A program made the translations under genes and the position numbers. From Aquamicrobium lusatiense (lineage in GTDB: Bacteria; Pseudomonadota; Alphaproteobacteria; Rhizobiales; Rhizobiaceae), in NCBI RefSeq assembly GCF_014201615.1, contig NZ_JACHEU010000001.1, positions 1,259,631 to 1,323,630 of the forward strand: a stretch of DNA of 64,000 bases, given 5' to 3'. Shown here piece by piece: positions 16,867 through 27,000 of the stretch. Positions within the stretch are counted from its first letter, which is position 1. Each line of letters begins with the position of its first letter. The notes beneath the pieces are model-generated. The model ran no database searches, was not told where the DNA came from, and worked only from the letters and a program-made list of their open reading frames with translations.

Positions 16867-17284
16867 TCCTCATGAGAACGACATAGGCACCATTCGGCGA
16901 GCGCTGGCTGTCAAGGCCCTTGATGAAGCGAACATCGAGCCGCGTCGAACTCATCACCTCATGATAGACTGTCCAGTTCGTAGCCCACCCGCCTGTCTCG
17001 TCGCGCGGCCTTGGCCATGCGATCGATTCGTCGGAGTCGACAGGCCACAGCAGCACGATCGGGCTAGGCGTGACATTGGGGATGGTGACGCTGACCGTCT
17101 GGTCGAGCAGGCTGGTGGATGTGTTTCCGGCAAAGGGGCAGGCTACGAACCTGAAGAAGTACGGCTGCGTGAACAGGAACTGCTCGCGCATCAGCAGTTC
17201 GTGCGGCTGGGCGGTGTCCACATCCACGCCCGGAGGGCTGAAGCGGATCTTGCTGCTGGAAATTATGCCCCGCTTCGCCATCAC
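16853..17284 (-). CDS. Tail accessory protein, paralog 2 of 3
   Basis: 143 residues starting MMAKRGIISSSKIRFSPPGV; the PPGVDVDTAQPHELL segment matches the PGYDVDTAP segment of the following gene. The body has an immunoglobulin-like beta pattern (VTIPNVTPSPIVLLWPVDSD) and the C-terminus is GAYVVLMRNADA. It overlaps the upstream paralog by 4 bp (17281-17284) and the downstream one by 14 bp, so the three are translated as a unit. Function inferred only from position near the tail tip. Confidence 0.65.
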   Translation of the reverse strand: MMAKRGIISSSKIRFSPPGVDVDTAQPHELLMREQFLFTQPYFFRFVACPFAGNTSTSLLDQTVSVTIPNVTPSPIVLLWPVDSDESIAWPRPRDETGGWATNWTVYHEVMSSTRLDVRFIKGLDSQRSPNGAYVVLMRNADA

Positions 17285-17727
17285 GCTGCCCTCAGATTAA
17301 AGGCGTACCAGTAGATGTGCGTAGTTCCGGGCTGCGATCCCCGGTACTTCAGATCGATCCCGTTCTTCTTCACTCGGATCATGTTATTAGTCAGCGACAC
17401 TATGGCCTGTCCCGCGGTCGGATGGAGCGGCAAGAAGTTCTGGGTACGGGCTTCGGAGGCAGGGTAGGCAGCCTGCCGAGACACGAAGTAGCACAGCGGC
17501 ACGAAGCTCAGTGCAGACCACGTGGCAATCGGCACCCACTGATCGGTCGGGGATTCGCCATTCCACGAGTACACACCGCTCAGCAGTATGGACAGCGTGC
17601 CGATGTTGTCGCTGTCGAAGATGACCTTGTTTGGCGGAACGTTTTCGTCATCGGCATCGTAGCCGGGCATCACGAAGCGCATACGCAGGCTGCCGTTGAT
17701 CCTTTTCATGTAGCCGCGCAACGTCAT
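17281..17727 (-). CDS. Tail accessory protein, paralog 1 of 3
   Basis: 148 residues. I take the ATG at 17727, which overlaps the stop of the tail-tip gene as TGATG; the longer frame from 17925 lies inside that gene. The segment LRMRFVMPGYDADDENVPPN is the same motif as in the next two genes, and the end (IYWYAFNLRAA) parallels their C-termini. Beta-rich, no signal or membrane segment. Probably a virion tail-tip component. Confidence 0.68.
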   Translation of the reverse strand: MTLRGYMKRINGSLRMRFVMPGYDADDENVPPNKVIFDSDNIGTLSILLSGVYSWNGESPTDQWVPIATWSALSFVPLCYFVSRQAAYPASEARTQNFLPLHPTAGQAIVSLTNNMIRVKKNGIDLKYRGSQPGTTHIYWYAFNLRAA

Positions 17728-20700
17728 CAGTCCCACCACTCCATCGTGCCCTCGGAAACCGTGTATCGATGCTTGCCGTTCGGTGACTCGACGGTCCCTG
17801 CTCTGACCAGCCCAATGTCCGCGACGCTCAACCGCCACGCGCCATCGGCATAAATGAGAAAGTTGGGTGAGACCTCTCCGGAGGATGTGTCGATGAATGC
17901 AAACTCCTGCGCGTCCCACATCCATTTCGTTTTCTTTGCCGGATCATTCGGAACGTCGCCGAACATGGTGATCGCGCGTTGTGCACCCGCAGAAGTCAGG
18001 AGCCGCAGTCCGTAGCGCGTGTAACCGTTTGGCCCTGTCAGCACTTCCCACTTGGCACGTATGGAATTCTCGTCACCACCGGCCGCTGCGAACAACTCGT
18101 CTGTGCGGGATGCCTGCGCCGAAACCACACCGCCGAGTTCTGAAACCGCCGTGTTCGTCGCCAGCATCGCCGTCGCCACTGCCTGGGGAGCTGTGTAGCC
18201 GGCGAGTGCATCAAGTGCCGTGCCTGATTTTCCGAGCGCCTCCTCGATCTGCGGCGTCAGAGCAGATGACAGTGTGGTGGTGGCCTCGGCCGCCGCGTTT
18301 GTGGCTGCCTCCTGTGTCTCCGTTTTGCTGTAGCTGTCGAGCTTCGTACGGTAGTTGACCAGCACCGAAGCGTCGGCCTTTCCGGTTTCCAGATCCCCGA
18401 TCGTGCCCCGCATCTGCAGGATGCTCTGGCCGATGTTCTCAATTCCGCTCTCGGTGGCGGTGACGCGGCCGTCGAGCGCCTGCACCGCATCAAGGTCAGC
18501 TAACCCACCCATGTCGAGCCGGATACGGTCGAGTATCTGACCATGAAGCGTTACCTGATCGTCGGTCGCATCAATGCGGCTGGTGGTCTGCTGATGGACA
18601 TCGGCAACGATATTGCCAAGCTCCCGTCGGTCATTCTGGCCCGCCAGCCAGACACCGGCCTGCCCAAGAGCAAGCTTCTCCACGGTCAGGTGCATCGAGC
18701 GGATGGCTTCCGCGATCAACGACAGACCCTCGCCACCACCCATCTGATTGATCTGAGCCTGCAAGCCATCGGTGATGCCGATGTCGGCCTTGCCTGTCTC
18801 CAGATCGTCCACAGACAAGACCAGATCATCAATACTCTGGCCCATCACTGTCACCACGCCGTCGAGGCTGGATATCTGCCCCTGCATGGTGGACTGGACC
18901 TGCGCCAGAGCATCGAGGCCGGTCGATGGATCATCGATCTGCGCCGCGACGCCCTGTATGAGCAGCGTATTGGCCTCGTCGCCCGTCACTCGGGCAACGC
19001 TCTCGTCGTAAATCAGCCCCTGCGACAGGCTGGGGATCGTCGCCCCTGTCGGATCGGCAAGCCCGGTCAGCGCGACAGACAGCGCCTCACGGCTCGATGC
19101 CTCCGCAAGTATCTGGCTGGCCAGCGCTTGCTGCATCGCTGATGCCTGCGCCTGACTGAAGCCTGCTGCCGGCTCACCGATGTAGAAGTTCTTTATCTGG
19201 GCTCCCTGCCCAGAAGATTGGGCCGAAGTCAGATCAAGCCGAACCTGCTCAATTGTTCCGACCCACCCGACATTGACGGTGATGGCTGCAACGCCATCGA
19301 CGAATGCAGGCTCAGCGATGTCAACACGTCGGGAGGCATCCCATGTGGCATCACCAGTAGCTTTCCACCACAGGCGTCCAGCCCATGTCGGACTTCCGAT
19401 TTTGCGGATGTATAGACGGACCTGCTGATAACGAGACCCCTGCACGCCAAGGCCTGCTGGGCTGACGAGATAGGGTTCACTTCCATGATTGGCCGGCGTA
19501 AGCCAGCCGTTGTCGATGGAGGGCGCTCCATTACCAGACCATCCCAGTACACTATCAGCGAAGGCCCATCCGATGATCTGGTTGAACAGCGATGCATTGC
19601 CAACATTTACCGACAGAAGCCCCACCTGCTCGGCTAGCGCTTCAGTTTCGCTGATCCAGCCTTGCTGGCTCTGATAGAGCAACCCCTGTGTGACCTGTTT
19701 GATGTCGTTGCCGGTGTAATTGCCGACAAGCTGAATGCGCAGCGCCTGCCTTGCCGTCGCTTCGTCGGCTACGGCATCGAGCGCCACGGACTGCACGGTC
19801 TGGATCGCACCGGACAGGGCGACATAATTCGCGTCGGCCTGCCCCTCGATCGTCGTCAGTCGCTCTGCCAGAGCTGATCCAGGCCCCACCGCAAGCTGGA
19901 TCTGATCGAGCGCAAATGCACGTCCGGTCTCGTCAACTGATACCAACTCCTCGCGCACGAGGATGAGGTCGCGCTTTTGCGCCAGCATGGTGTCGCTGAG
20001 CGCAAAAGCTGTGCGGTTGACCGTCTCGTACAGAGATCGCCAGCGGTCAGCCAGACCGCCAACATCCACCATTCGCTCTGATCTCTCGGCAACGATGGCG
20101 TCTGTGTTGGCGGAAACCTCCTGCCCAAGTTCGTAGATTGGGCTGTCGGAATCCAGCCAGTCGAGCATTTCGGTGACGTGCTGGTCGACTTCAGCCGCGA
20201 TATCGTCAAACTCGATGCCGACATCGTCATATGGAACCTCAACAGGCACGACGAGCGGTGCAGATGGCAGCGTATAGCCACCGTCTGACATCAGCCCCCT
20301 GACGGTAAAGCTCCAGAGTCCCGACTGGATGTTTTCGAACTCAGCAACCTGCTGATCACCTGCCACAACTTTGCGGACGATACCCGGGTCGCTCGTTCCG
20401 ATGACCTCGAAGGAGGTATAGTCCGGCCCCAGAACCGGCTGCCAATAGAGACGCACGACATATGTGCGGCCAACCTCTCCGGCCTGCACAAAGCTTTCTG
20501 CCCGCAACCCGAAGGGTGTGAGACTGGACACCGGTGCCGGCGGCGTCACGGATCCGGACGGAATGTCGGTAGAGCTGTCGCCGGTCTGGACGTTCGGCCC
20601 ATCATCCACGAGATCCACCTCGGCCGACAGATCGCTACCGGGCCGGATGCGCAGAATGCGATAGATGCCGGTTTCCTGATCGCGAATGCCGAAGGTGTAC

Positions 20701-22826
20701 AGATCTCCGGCTTCAGGCGGCGTGCCGGTTATGGTGATGACAGTCCGGGTGCCCGGATTGGTCGTCACCTGCCTTACGATCGATGTGCCGTCCCTGCGGC
20801 GAATGCGAATGCCGTAGAGCTTGCCGGACTCCATGATGGCCGGCTCATCAAGCGTCAGCTGCTGGCCGGCCACGGCCTGAATGCGACCTGATGCAATTCC
20901 CTGTCGCACCACATCGTAGGCCATTGCCACGCGATCGCCGCGCTGCGCAACCAGATGCTCGAAATCGACACTGAAGCTGTAAACAGCCGGGCGCTCTTTT
21001 GCGTCGGCATGGCGGTAGAGCCCGTGTTTGTAGACGAGTTCACCCGACGTGACGCCCGGAAACTCTGCCTGCTCATAGAGCTTGGCGTTATCCTTGTTGT
21101 AGCCATCGGCAAAGCACAGGAGTTCGTCCTCGATATAATCCTTGTCGGCATTGACGAACTTGCACCGCAAGCCCTGAGGCAAGGTCCTGTAGGTCTGGCT
21201 CCAGCGGAAATCGCGACTGTTGCGCGGCGTAAAATGCTGGACCACAGGAGCGGATGCGTCCTCCCATGTGACCGACCATTTCCCGTCGCGGAAGGTTGGG
21301 ACGCCTCGGCCTGCCGCCGCGATGTCGCGCAGCGTATCTCGCACCGATGCAGTAAAGTCGCGATACATGTCGAAGGTGTAGCCCTTCGCCCTGCAATGAT
21401 CAGCAAAGGCTGCGAGCCCGGAAAGGTCGAGGCGGCTGTCGGAAACCGCACGCGCGTTGGCCGGTCCCTGAAGCACCAGCCGCATCAGGTCGCCCGGATT
21501 GCGCGTCTCCTGCGCCTCAACCCAAGATGTCCCGTTCCAGCTTTTGCCGACAGACGTCACCAGCGCATTCAGCGTATCGACCATGCCGTTGAGTTGCTTC
21601 GAGGCCTTGATGCGCAACGCCGTGATGGCGAGGGGCTTGCCAAAGGAGATCGGCGGATCCCCAACCCGGAAGCTTTTGATCGCAGTCCATGTGACTTCGG
21701 AAAAATCGGTCGTCGTGTTCTCATCGCCCGTCAGGCGGGTGATCCTGATGTCGTATCGGCCTTTTGACACGACATAGCGGAACGAGCGGCGAACCGGATC
21801 GTTCGTAGCGCCCTGAAGCTGCACATTGCCTTTGTTGACCCAGGCATTCGCGCCGGCCGGGCTCATCTCGACCTTGAAGTCGACAACTTTGCTCTGCCGC
21901 TTGCCCTTCTTGCTGACATGACACAAACCGGCCGGCGCCACGAAATCCAGCACGATCTCGTCGACATTTTCGGCCGATGTGCGCGTTACCGGCACATTGT
22001 ACGCGGGATCGATCGACAGATCGTCCTGCACCACCTCGGAGGGATAGATGGTCTGCTGCGGATCGTTGCCATATCCTTCGAACGTCTCGATCTCGACGCC
22101 TTCAAACTCGGCAATGGAGGTATCCCCGATGCGGATATCCTCGATGTTCATAGGGCCATAGCCCCAGACAAACAGCAGCCGCAGATACTGATCGTCGCCC
22201 TCAAATTCAGTGTAGGGCAGCGCGGCATATTTCGGCAGCGCGCGGACTTTGCCCAGCACAACCGGGATCGGTCCCCATTTCGATGCGCCGTTCCTTCCGG
22301 CCGAAATCGAATAGGATGGATTGTTGCTTTCCGAGCGGGTCTGCGTCGGCGGAAACAGCGCGTTGAGCGCAAACCCACCGGCCATCATGATCGCGCCGGC
22401 AGCGAGCGAAGCAACCACCTGCCCCGCAGTGCCACCGATGGCTGCGGCAATACCCAAGCCGGCCGGCCCGACGATGAAGGACGCCGCCACCGACAATGCG
22501 ATCATGAGCACAGATTTCAGGATGCCGCCGATGGCCTTTCCAGCACGCGCACGTACCGTGACATGGGCGCCGGATTTTACGCGCACCCTCGACCACAACA
22601 CCTGATCGATCGCATGGCCCGAGACAGAGACATCGGCGCCACGTGCAAGCCGGGAGACATGGCAGCGTTGCGCAACCTCATCGACGATTTCTGCCAGCGA
22701 CAATCCGGCCGGCAGGATCAGGATCTCGGCATGCGGCTTCAGGGGATGCACGGCGGCCGTGACGGTGATCACATCAGCCGGGCCAAGGATCTCGCCAGCG
22801 ACAGGCGCGCGGACAAGTGCATTCAT
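17727..22826 (-). CDS. J-like host-specificity / tail tip attachment protein
   Basis: 1699 residues, the largest gene here. The first ~200 residues include a ubiquitin-like beta-grasp (PLKPHAEILILPAGLSLAEI) and a glycine-rich hydrophobic region (residues about 105-165, GGILKSVLMIALSVAASFIV), as in proteins combining lambda I-like and J-like parts. Residues about 180-850 are the conserved TipJ body (NPSYSISAGRNGASKWGPIP, VVLGKVR). Then come fibronectin/jelly-roll-like segments and long coiled coils. A DUF1983-like C-terminal domain (TMFGDVPNDPAKKTKWMWDA) follows. It forms the central tip and determines host contact. ATGA overlap with the NlpC gene upstream. Confidence 0.88.
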   Translation of the reverse strand: MNALVRAPVAGEILGPADVITVTAAVHPLKPHAEILILPAGLSLAEIVDEVAQRCHVSRLARGADVSVSGHAIDQVLWSRVRVKSGAHVTVRARAGKAIGGILKSVLMIALSVAASFIVGPAGLGIAAAIGGTAGQVVASLAAGAIMMAGGFALNALFPPTQTRSESNNPSYSISAGRNGASKWGPIPVVLGKVRALPKYAALPYTEFEGDDQYLRLLFVWGYGPMNIEDIRIGDTSIAEFEGVEIETFEGYGNDPQQTIYPSEVVQDDLSIDPAYNVPVTRTSAENVDEIVLDFVAPAGLCHVSKKGKRQSKVVDFKVEMSPAGANAWVNKGNVQLQGATNDPVRRSFRYVVSKGRYDIRITRLTGDENTTTDFSEVTWTAIKSFRVGDPPISFGKPLAITALRIKASKQLNGMVDTLNALVTSVGKSWNGTSWVEAQETRNPGDLMRLVLQGPANARAVSDSRLDLSGLAAFADHCRAKGYTFDMYRDFTASVRDTLRDIAAAGRGVPTFRDGKWSVTWEDASAPVVQHFTPRNSRDFRWSQTYRTLPQGLRCKFVNADKDYIEDELLCFADGYNKDNAKLYEQAEFPGVTSGELVYKHGLYRHADAKERPAVYSFSVDFEHLVAQRGDRVAMAYDVVRQGIASGRIQAVAGQQLTLDEPAIMESGKLYGIRIRRRDGTSIVRQVTTNPGTRTVITITGTPPEAGDLYTFGIRDQETGIYRILRIRPGSDLSAEVDLVDDGPNVQTGDSSTDIPSGSVTPPAPVSSLTPFGLRAESFVQAGEVGRTYVVRLYWQPVLGPDYTSFEVIGTSDPGIVRKVVAGDQQVAEFENIQSGLWSFTVRGLMSDGGYTLPSAPLVVPVEVPYDDVGIEFDDIAAEVDQHVTEMLDWLDSDSPIYELGQEVSANTDAIVAERSERMVDVGGLADRWRSLYETVNRTAFALSDTMLAQKRDLILVREELVSVDETGRAFALDQIQLAVGPGSALAERLTTIEGQADANYVALSGAIQTVQSVALDAVADEATARQALRIQLVGNYTGNDIKQVTQGLLYQSQQGWISETEALAEQVGLLSVNVGNASLFNQIIGWAFADSVLGWSGNGAPSIDNGWLTPANHGSEPYLVSPAGLGVQGSRYQQVRLYIRKIGSPTWAGRLWWKATGDATWDASRRVDIAEPAFVDGVAAITVNVGWVGTIEQVRLDLTSAQSSGQGAQIKNFYIGEPAAGFSQAQASAMQQALASQILAEASSREALSVALTGLADPTGATIPSLSQGLIYDESVARVTGDEANTLLIQGVAAQIDDPSTGLDALAQVQSTMQGQISSLDGVVTVMGQSIDDLVLSVDDLETGKADIGITDGLQAQINQMGGGEGLSLIAEAIRSMHLTVEKLALGQAGVWLAGQNDRRELGNIVADVHQQTTSRIDATDDQVTLHGQILDRIRLDMGGLADLDAVQALDGRVTATESGIENIGQSILQMRGTIGDLETGKADASVLVNYRTKLDSYSKTETQEAATNAAAEATTTLSSALTPQIEEALGKSGTALDALAGYTAPQAVATAMLATNTAVSELGGVVSAQASRTDELFAAAGGDENSIRAKWEVLTGPNGYTRYGLRLLTSAGAQRAITMFGDVPNDPAKKTKWMWDAQEFAFIDTSSGEVSPNFLIYADGAWRLSVADIGLVRAGTVESPNGKHRYTVSEGTMEWWD

Positions 22827-23224
22827 GGCGCTGCGCTCCTGTGACGATAAATGCCCTCGACCCGGCGCGACCAGCGGCCGGTGTCATATGGCTCGATGCA
22901 ACTGGATTGGTTTTCGGGCATGTGGAGCATCAGGCCCCTGCGGACGACAATGCCGACATGCCACGGCGCCTGACGGATCAGGATCGCATCGAGTGGACGC
23001 TCACGCCCCGCAGCGACAGGCATCCAGTCTGCGAGCCCCGCCTCGATCAATCCGGCAACGGCAGGCCGATCTGACGTGTCGGCGTAGCCATTCGAATGGT
23101 CAGGCAGGCCAATGCCCAGCTCCCCGGCATAGACAAGGCGCAGGAGCCCCCAGCAGTCGCAGCCATTGCGCATGCGCCCGCGATCCCGCCAAGGCAGGCC
23201 GACATAGTGATTGAGATCGATCAT
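22823..23224 (-). CDS. NlpC/P60-type tail-tip peptidase (lambda K-like)
   Basis: 133 residues, a minimal papain-like NlpC/P60 domain. The catalytic Cys24 lies in NGCDCWGLLRLVYAGE and the catalytic His89 in APWHVGIVVRRG. The enzyme family cleaves peptidoglycan stem peptides. In siphophages it is placed between the minor tail proteins and the tip and is thought to help local cell-wall penetration. It overlaps the J-like gene by 4 bp and follows the DUF1833 gene by 1 bp. Confidence 0.88.
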   Translation of the reverse strand: MIDLNHYVGLPWRDRGRMRNGCDCWGLLRLVYAGELGIGLPDHSNGYADTSDRPAVAGLIEAGLADWMPVAAGRERPLDAILIRQAPWHVGIVVRRGLMLHMPENQSSCIEPYDTGRWSRRVEGIYRHRSAAP

Positions 23225-23225
23225 G

Positions 23226-23735
23226 TCAGGTGGAAGCCCAGAGACCGCCGAAGGATGAGGGTGTGAAATTGTCAGCCGGAAACGGCTCCGATGCCATTGT
23301 GTCGACAGTCAGCGACAGCACCACTGAGCCGGCATCCACATCAGCGGATGCCAGCTCGAAATCCGGAAACTCGATCTCGACTTCATCCGGTGCGCTGGCG
23401 AGCACGATCTCGATCGTCACCGATGCCGGCGTCACCGTCGATTTGAGCAGCGGCGTGATCTCCCGCGTTACGTTGTCGAGCGTGATCTGGATGACGTTCG
23501 ATGCATCCTCCCCATCCTCGGGCAGGCTCACATCCATCGGAAAGAAATAGTAGTTCTGTCCCCGGCTGATCGTGCCGCGCAACTGCTCTTCAGCGTCCAG
23601 CAGATCGGCGTTGTCTGAAGACAGGCGCCATACGCTGCCCAGATCAGGGTGGCTGATCGTAAGCAGCAGCACCGGCAGTTCGTCCGTCTGCTGATCGAAC
23701 ATCGCATGGCGGAAGGTGTCAGATACGGTTCTCAT
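23226..23735 (-). CDS. DUF1833-type minor tail protein (L-like position)
   Basis: 169 residues. The start MRTVSDTFRHAMFDQQTDEL followed by PVLLLTISHPDL is characteristic of the DUF1833 family of siphophage minor tail proteins. It is beta-rich with an acidic middle (EVEIEFPDFELASADVDAGS). It occupies the position of lambda gene L between M-like and K-like genes and overlaps the M-like gene by 4 bp. Predicted tail-tip structural protein. Confidence 0.8.
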   Translation of the reverse strand: MRTVSDTFRHAMFDQQTDELPVLLLTISHPDLGSVWRLSSDNADLLDAEEQLRGTISRGQNYYFFPMDVSLPEDGEDASNVIQITLDNVTREITPLLKSTVTPASVTIEIVLASAPDEVEIEFPDFELASADVDAGSVVLSLTVDTMASEPFPADNFTPSSFGGLWAST

Positions 23736-24082
23736 GGCAGGATCACCAGATCAAAGCTTACAACCCAGTCGATGCCGCGCGGCACCCATCGGGGCATGTC
23801 GCGGCCGAACTGGACAATCCATGTTCCCGGCTCGTCCTGCGCCGGGAACGTGAAGGGTTTGACGCCACCAGCGGTGTCCGTCGTCACAAAAGTCTTGAAG
23901 ATCGCCAGTTGACCAGCGTTCATGTGCATGGAGAAGGTCAGCGGCCGGGGAGCAGCAGAAAACCTTCGTCGCATCTTGGCAATGCCGGAATCCGTCTCGG
24001 TGCGGGCACGGCCGTCGCCAAAGCCCGACTGATACCCATCGCGCAGCGCTCGCTGCGGAAGTGTTGCCGGCCACGCGATCAT
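23732..24082 (-). CDS. Minor tail protein (M-like)
   Basis: 116 residues, starting MIAWPATLPQRALRDGYQSG, with the phage-type GRARTETDSGIAKMRRRF stretch and a C-terminus WIVQFGRDMPRWVPRG. Small tail-tip proteins of this pattern follow the tape measure in many alphaproteobacterial siphophages. ATGA overlaps join it to the tape measure upstream and the DUF1833 gene downstream. Confidence 0.78.
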   Translation of the reverse strand: MIAWPATLPQRALRDGYQSGFGDGRARTETDSGIAKMRRRFSAAPRPLTFSMHMNAGQLAIFKTFVTTDTAGGVKPFTFPAQDEPGTWIVQFGRDMPRWVPRGIDWVVSFDLVILP

Positions 24083-27000
24083 CGACGCACCACCTGATTT
24101 GAAAGGCCATAAGCGCCACGCAGTTGGCGATTGGTTGCAGCAGATGGCCGCCCCACCTCATCCTGTGTCGTGCGGCGGATAAGAATGTCGAGTTGACGCG
24201 TTCCGTCCGCCCCAACGGTTTCCCGCTGCTCGACCTCAGGCGCTCCGGCCTCTCGCTGATCGATGACGTTGACCACCATGCCACGGTCGGAGCCTATCCG
24301 GCTTGGCGTCGGAACAGGGCCACCCGCAAAGCCGCCGCTTGCCAATCCGCGCCCGCGCCGGCCCGCCTCATGGAGCGATGACAGATAGTCGACACCCAGA
24401 TTGGCGGTGGCCTCCTTGGAGAAATAGAACTCGCCGCGGTGCGCGAGACCAGCTACCTGATACTTGTCGCCGTCGCCGGTATAGCCGCCCCTGTCGTAAA
24501 GCCCCCACGAACCGGAAAGGATGTTTCCGGTGGCTGCGGGGGATATCGACAGCATATGGTTCATGGCGCCGCTTATGCCGCCAAACATCGACGACAAGCC
24601 CTGAAACCATAATGATCCGCCGCCGGTGGGTGACTGAAGGAAAGAGCCAAGCCCTTTCCACAGATCGCCCATCCCCTTGCCAATGTCGCCCAGACCGGCC
24701 TGCAAGCCCTTGCTGAAGTCTGTCGCGCCGCCGGTGGCAGCACCCAGCGCGCGATTGAACTTGTCGACATAAGCGGCACCCGAGGTGCCGAGCACGTCGA
24801 CCGCATTCTTCCCGCTCGCCAGCGGACGCCCGGTGAACCATGTCGAGGCCGCATCCTGCGGGTTTCCGTATTTGGAGATGTAGCTGCCGAACTTGTTCTC
24901 GAAGATCGCATCCTGAATGCTGGGCGAGGCCATGAATTCCGCGCGCGAAACCCTTCGGCCCAGCGCCTCCATCGACCATGACGGCAGGTTCGACTGCATC
25001 ATGCCGTAAGCGCCGAGCGCCTGATTGCCGTTGCTCAGCAGCGGCCCGAGGGCGGAATAACCTCCATTGCCAGCGCTTTCGATTGATCGGATCGCAGCCG
25101 CATATGACGACATGGTCGATGTAGGCTGATACTCCCCACCCATCTTTCCAGACGAGAAAAGGCGATCCAGAATATCGGCGCCGGCGTTCATGTCAATCGA
25201 GCCGGTCAGCATGACAGACCCGGCATTTACGGTCATCGCGCCGACACTCTGAAAACCTGATGCAGGGTTCGCCGTTTGCCCCAGCAACGTCCCCAGAAAT
25301 CCGCCGGCGCCGCCGATATCATCCAGAGTCGGCAGGCCCGCACCGTAAATTGCGTTTTTCAGCGGATTGGCGACGGACAGCTGCAGTATCTGTCGGGTGA
25401 TGTCGCTGGCGATGCCCTCGAAAGTCTCACCGATATCGTCAAAGCCCCGGCTGGCGCTGCTCACCAGTTGGTCGATCGCGTCCATGCCGGTGTCACGAAT
25501 TTCGTTCCAGATACCCACACGCTGCTTGAGGATCGCATTGATACGGATCTCGCGTGCAGCCTCGCCATCCAGATCAACGGCCTGACCTATGCCGCGCAAC
25601 TGGCTGGCAACCTGCTGATCAAGCGGAGTGCGCGCCAACTGATCCCGCTCGAACTGAAGGTCGCTGCCGAGCTTTGCCAGCGCCAGCGCATCTGCATAGC
25701 GGGCCATCTCAGCAGCTGCGGCGCGAATAAGGGCCACCTCTTTCTGATCGATCGGAGCGCCAGTGCGCGCAGCCTGCTCGCGCAATTCCTGCATGCGCTC
25801 GAACTCAAACCGCAGCTTGGCCTGCTCGCCACCGGTTTTGCCGATCAGGTCGAGTTCAAGACGCTGCTGCTGAAGCGAGCGCTCGATTGACTGGGCACGC
25901 TGGATGGCGGCATCACGAGCCTCGACTTCCTGTCGGGTTCGCTCTTCGGCAAGGGCGCGATCTACGCGCGCCTGCAAGCCGCCGCCGGTGTCGCCATCTT
26001 CACGCGCCCGGGAACGCACTTGCGCCTCTATGGCGGCGAGGCGCTCGGCATTGCTCCGCGCACGCGCCATTTGTTGCTCGGCTGCGAACTGGTCGTTAAG
26101 AGTGCCAAGATCAGCAGCGCGTCGATTGACATAGGCGCCCAGCGCGCGGCGGTCGGCAAGGCCCGGGCGGGTTTCTTCCCGATCGATGCGCCGCAGTATT
26201 TCTTCCAGCGCCTTTGCCTTGTCAGCGAGAGAGACAATTTCCTTACCGGCGAGAATCGCCTCGTCTGCCAGCTTGCGCAGGCCTTTCTGCTGTCCAAGAC
26301 GTTCGATTTCGGTGTTGAAAGCCGACAGGTTTGGCTTTCCATCCGCCGCCTCCACCCTCAGCCGGTTGATCGCGTCCGCGAACGGAGCAAATTTCCCGCT
26401 CACCTCAAAAGCATTGGCGCCAAGCAATTGAACGGCGTCCGCCGTCGCACGCAACCGAGCTGGATTGTCGGTTTTGCCCAGCGCCCTCTCAAAAAGCCGC
26501 TCAACCTCTTCGTTGAAGGCAGCAAGATCGGTTTTCCCGCTCTTCGCGCTCTCGATGAGAGCAGCCATGGGTGCTGCGAACTGCTTCTGATCACCCGACA
26601 GATTGCGCAGCGCCTCGATGCCGCCACCATTGCCAAAAAAACCCTTAACCCAACCGGTTCCACCCAGAGTATCGAGAAAGGGACCGCTTCTTTCGCGGAT
26701 CTGAGCCTGAATCAACGTCTGAGCATCCCGGCTCGTCGCGCCGGTGAAGGCCATGCCCCCGGCATTGCCTGCCGTTTTCGCAGCCTCTCCAAGCTCGCCA
26801 TACTGGTCTTTAAGCAACCGCAGGGATTCAGAGTGAGCCTTCAGGGCATCATCAAGCGACTTCGCTCCATCCTTGCCTTTCATTGCCCACTGAATGGTCG
26901 CAGCGGTTGCCGCCGTAAAGCCGACCGTCAGCAAGGTTGTCATGCTGAATACGGATGCCAGACCAGCACCCAGCGCCGTCAGACCGCCGCCCTGCTGAAT

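Noticed and set aside
17728..17925. Upstream extension of the first paralogous tail protein
   Set aside because: It would lie entirely inside the tail-tip gene; the ATG in the TGATG overlap at 17727 is a better start.
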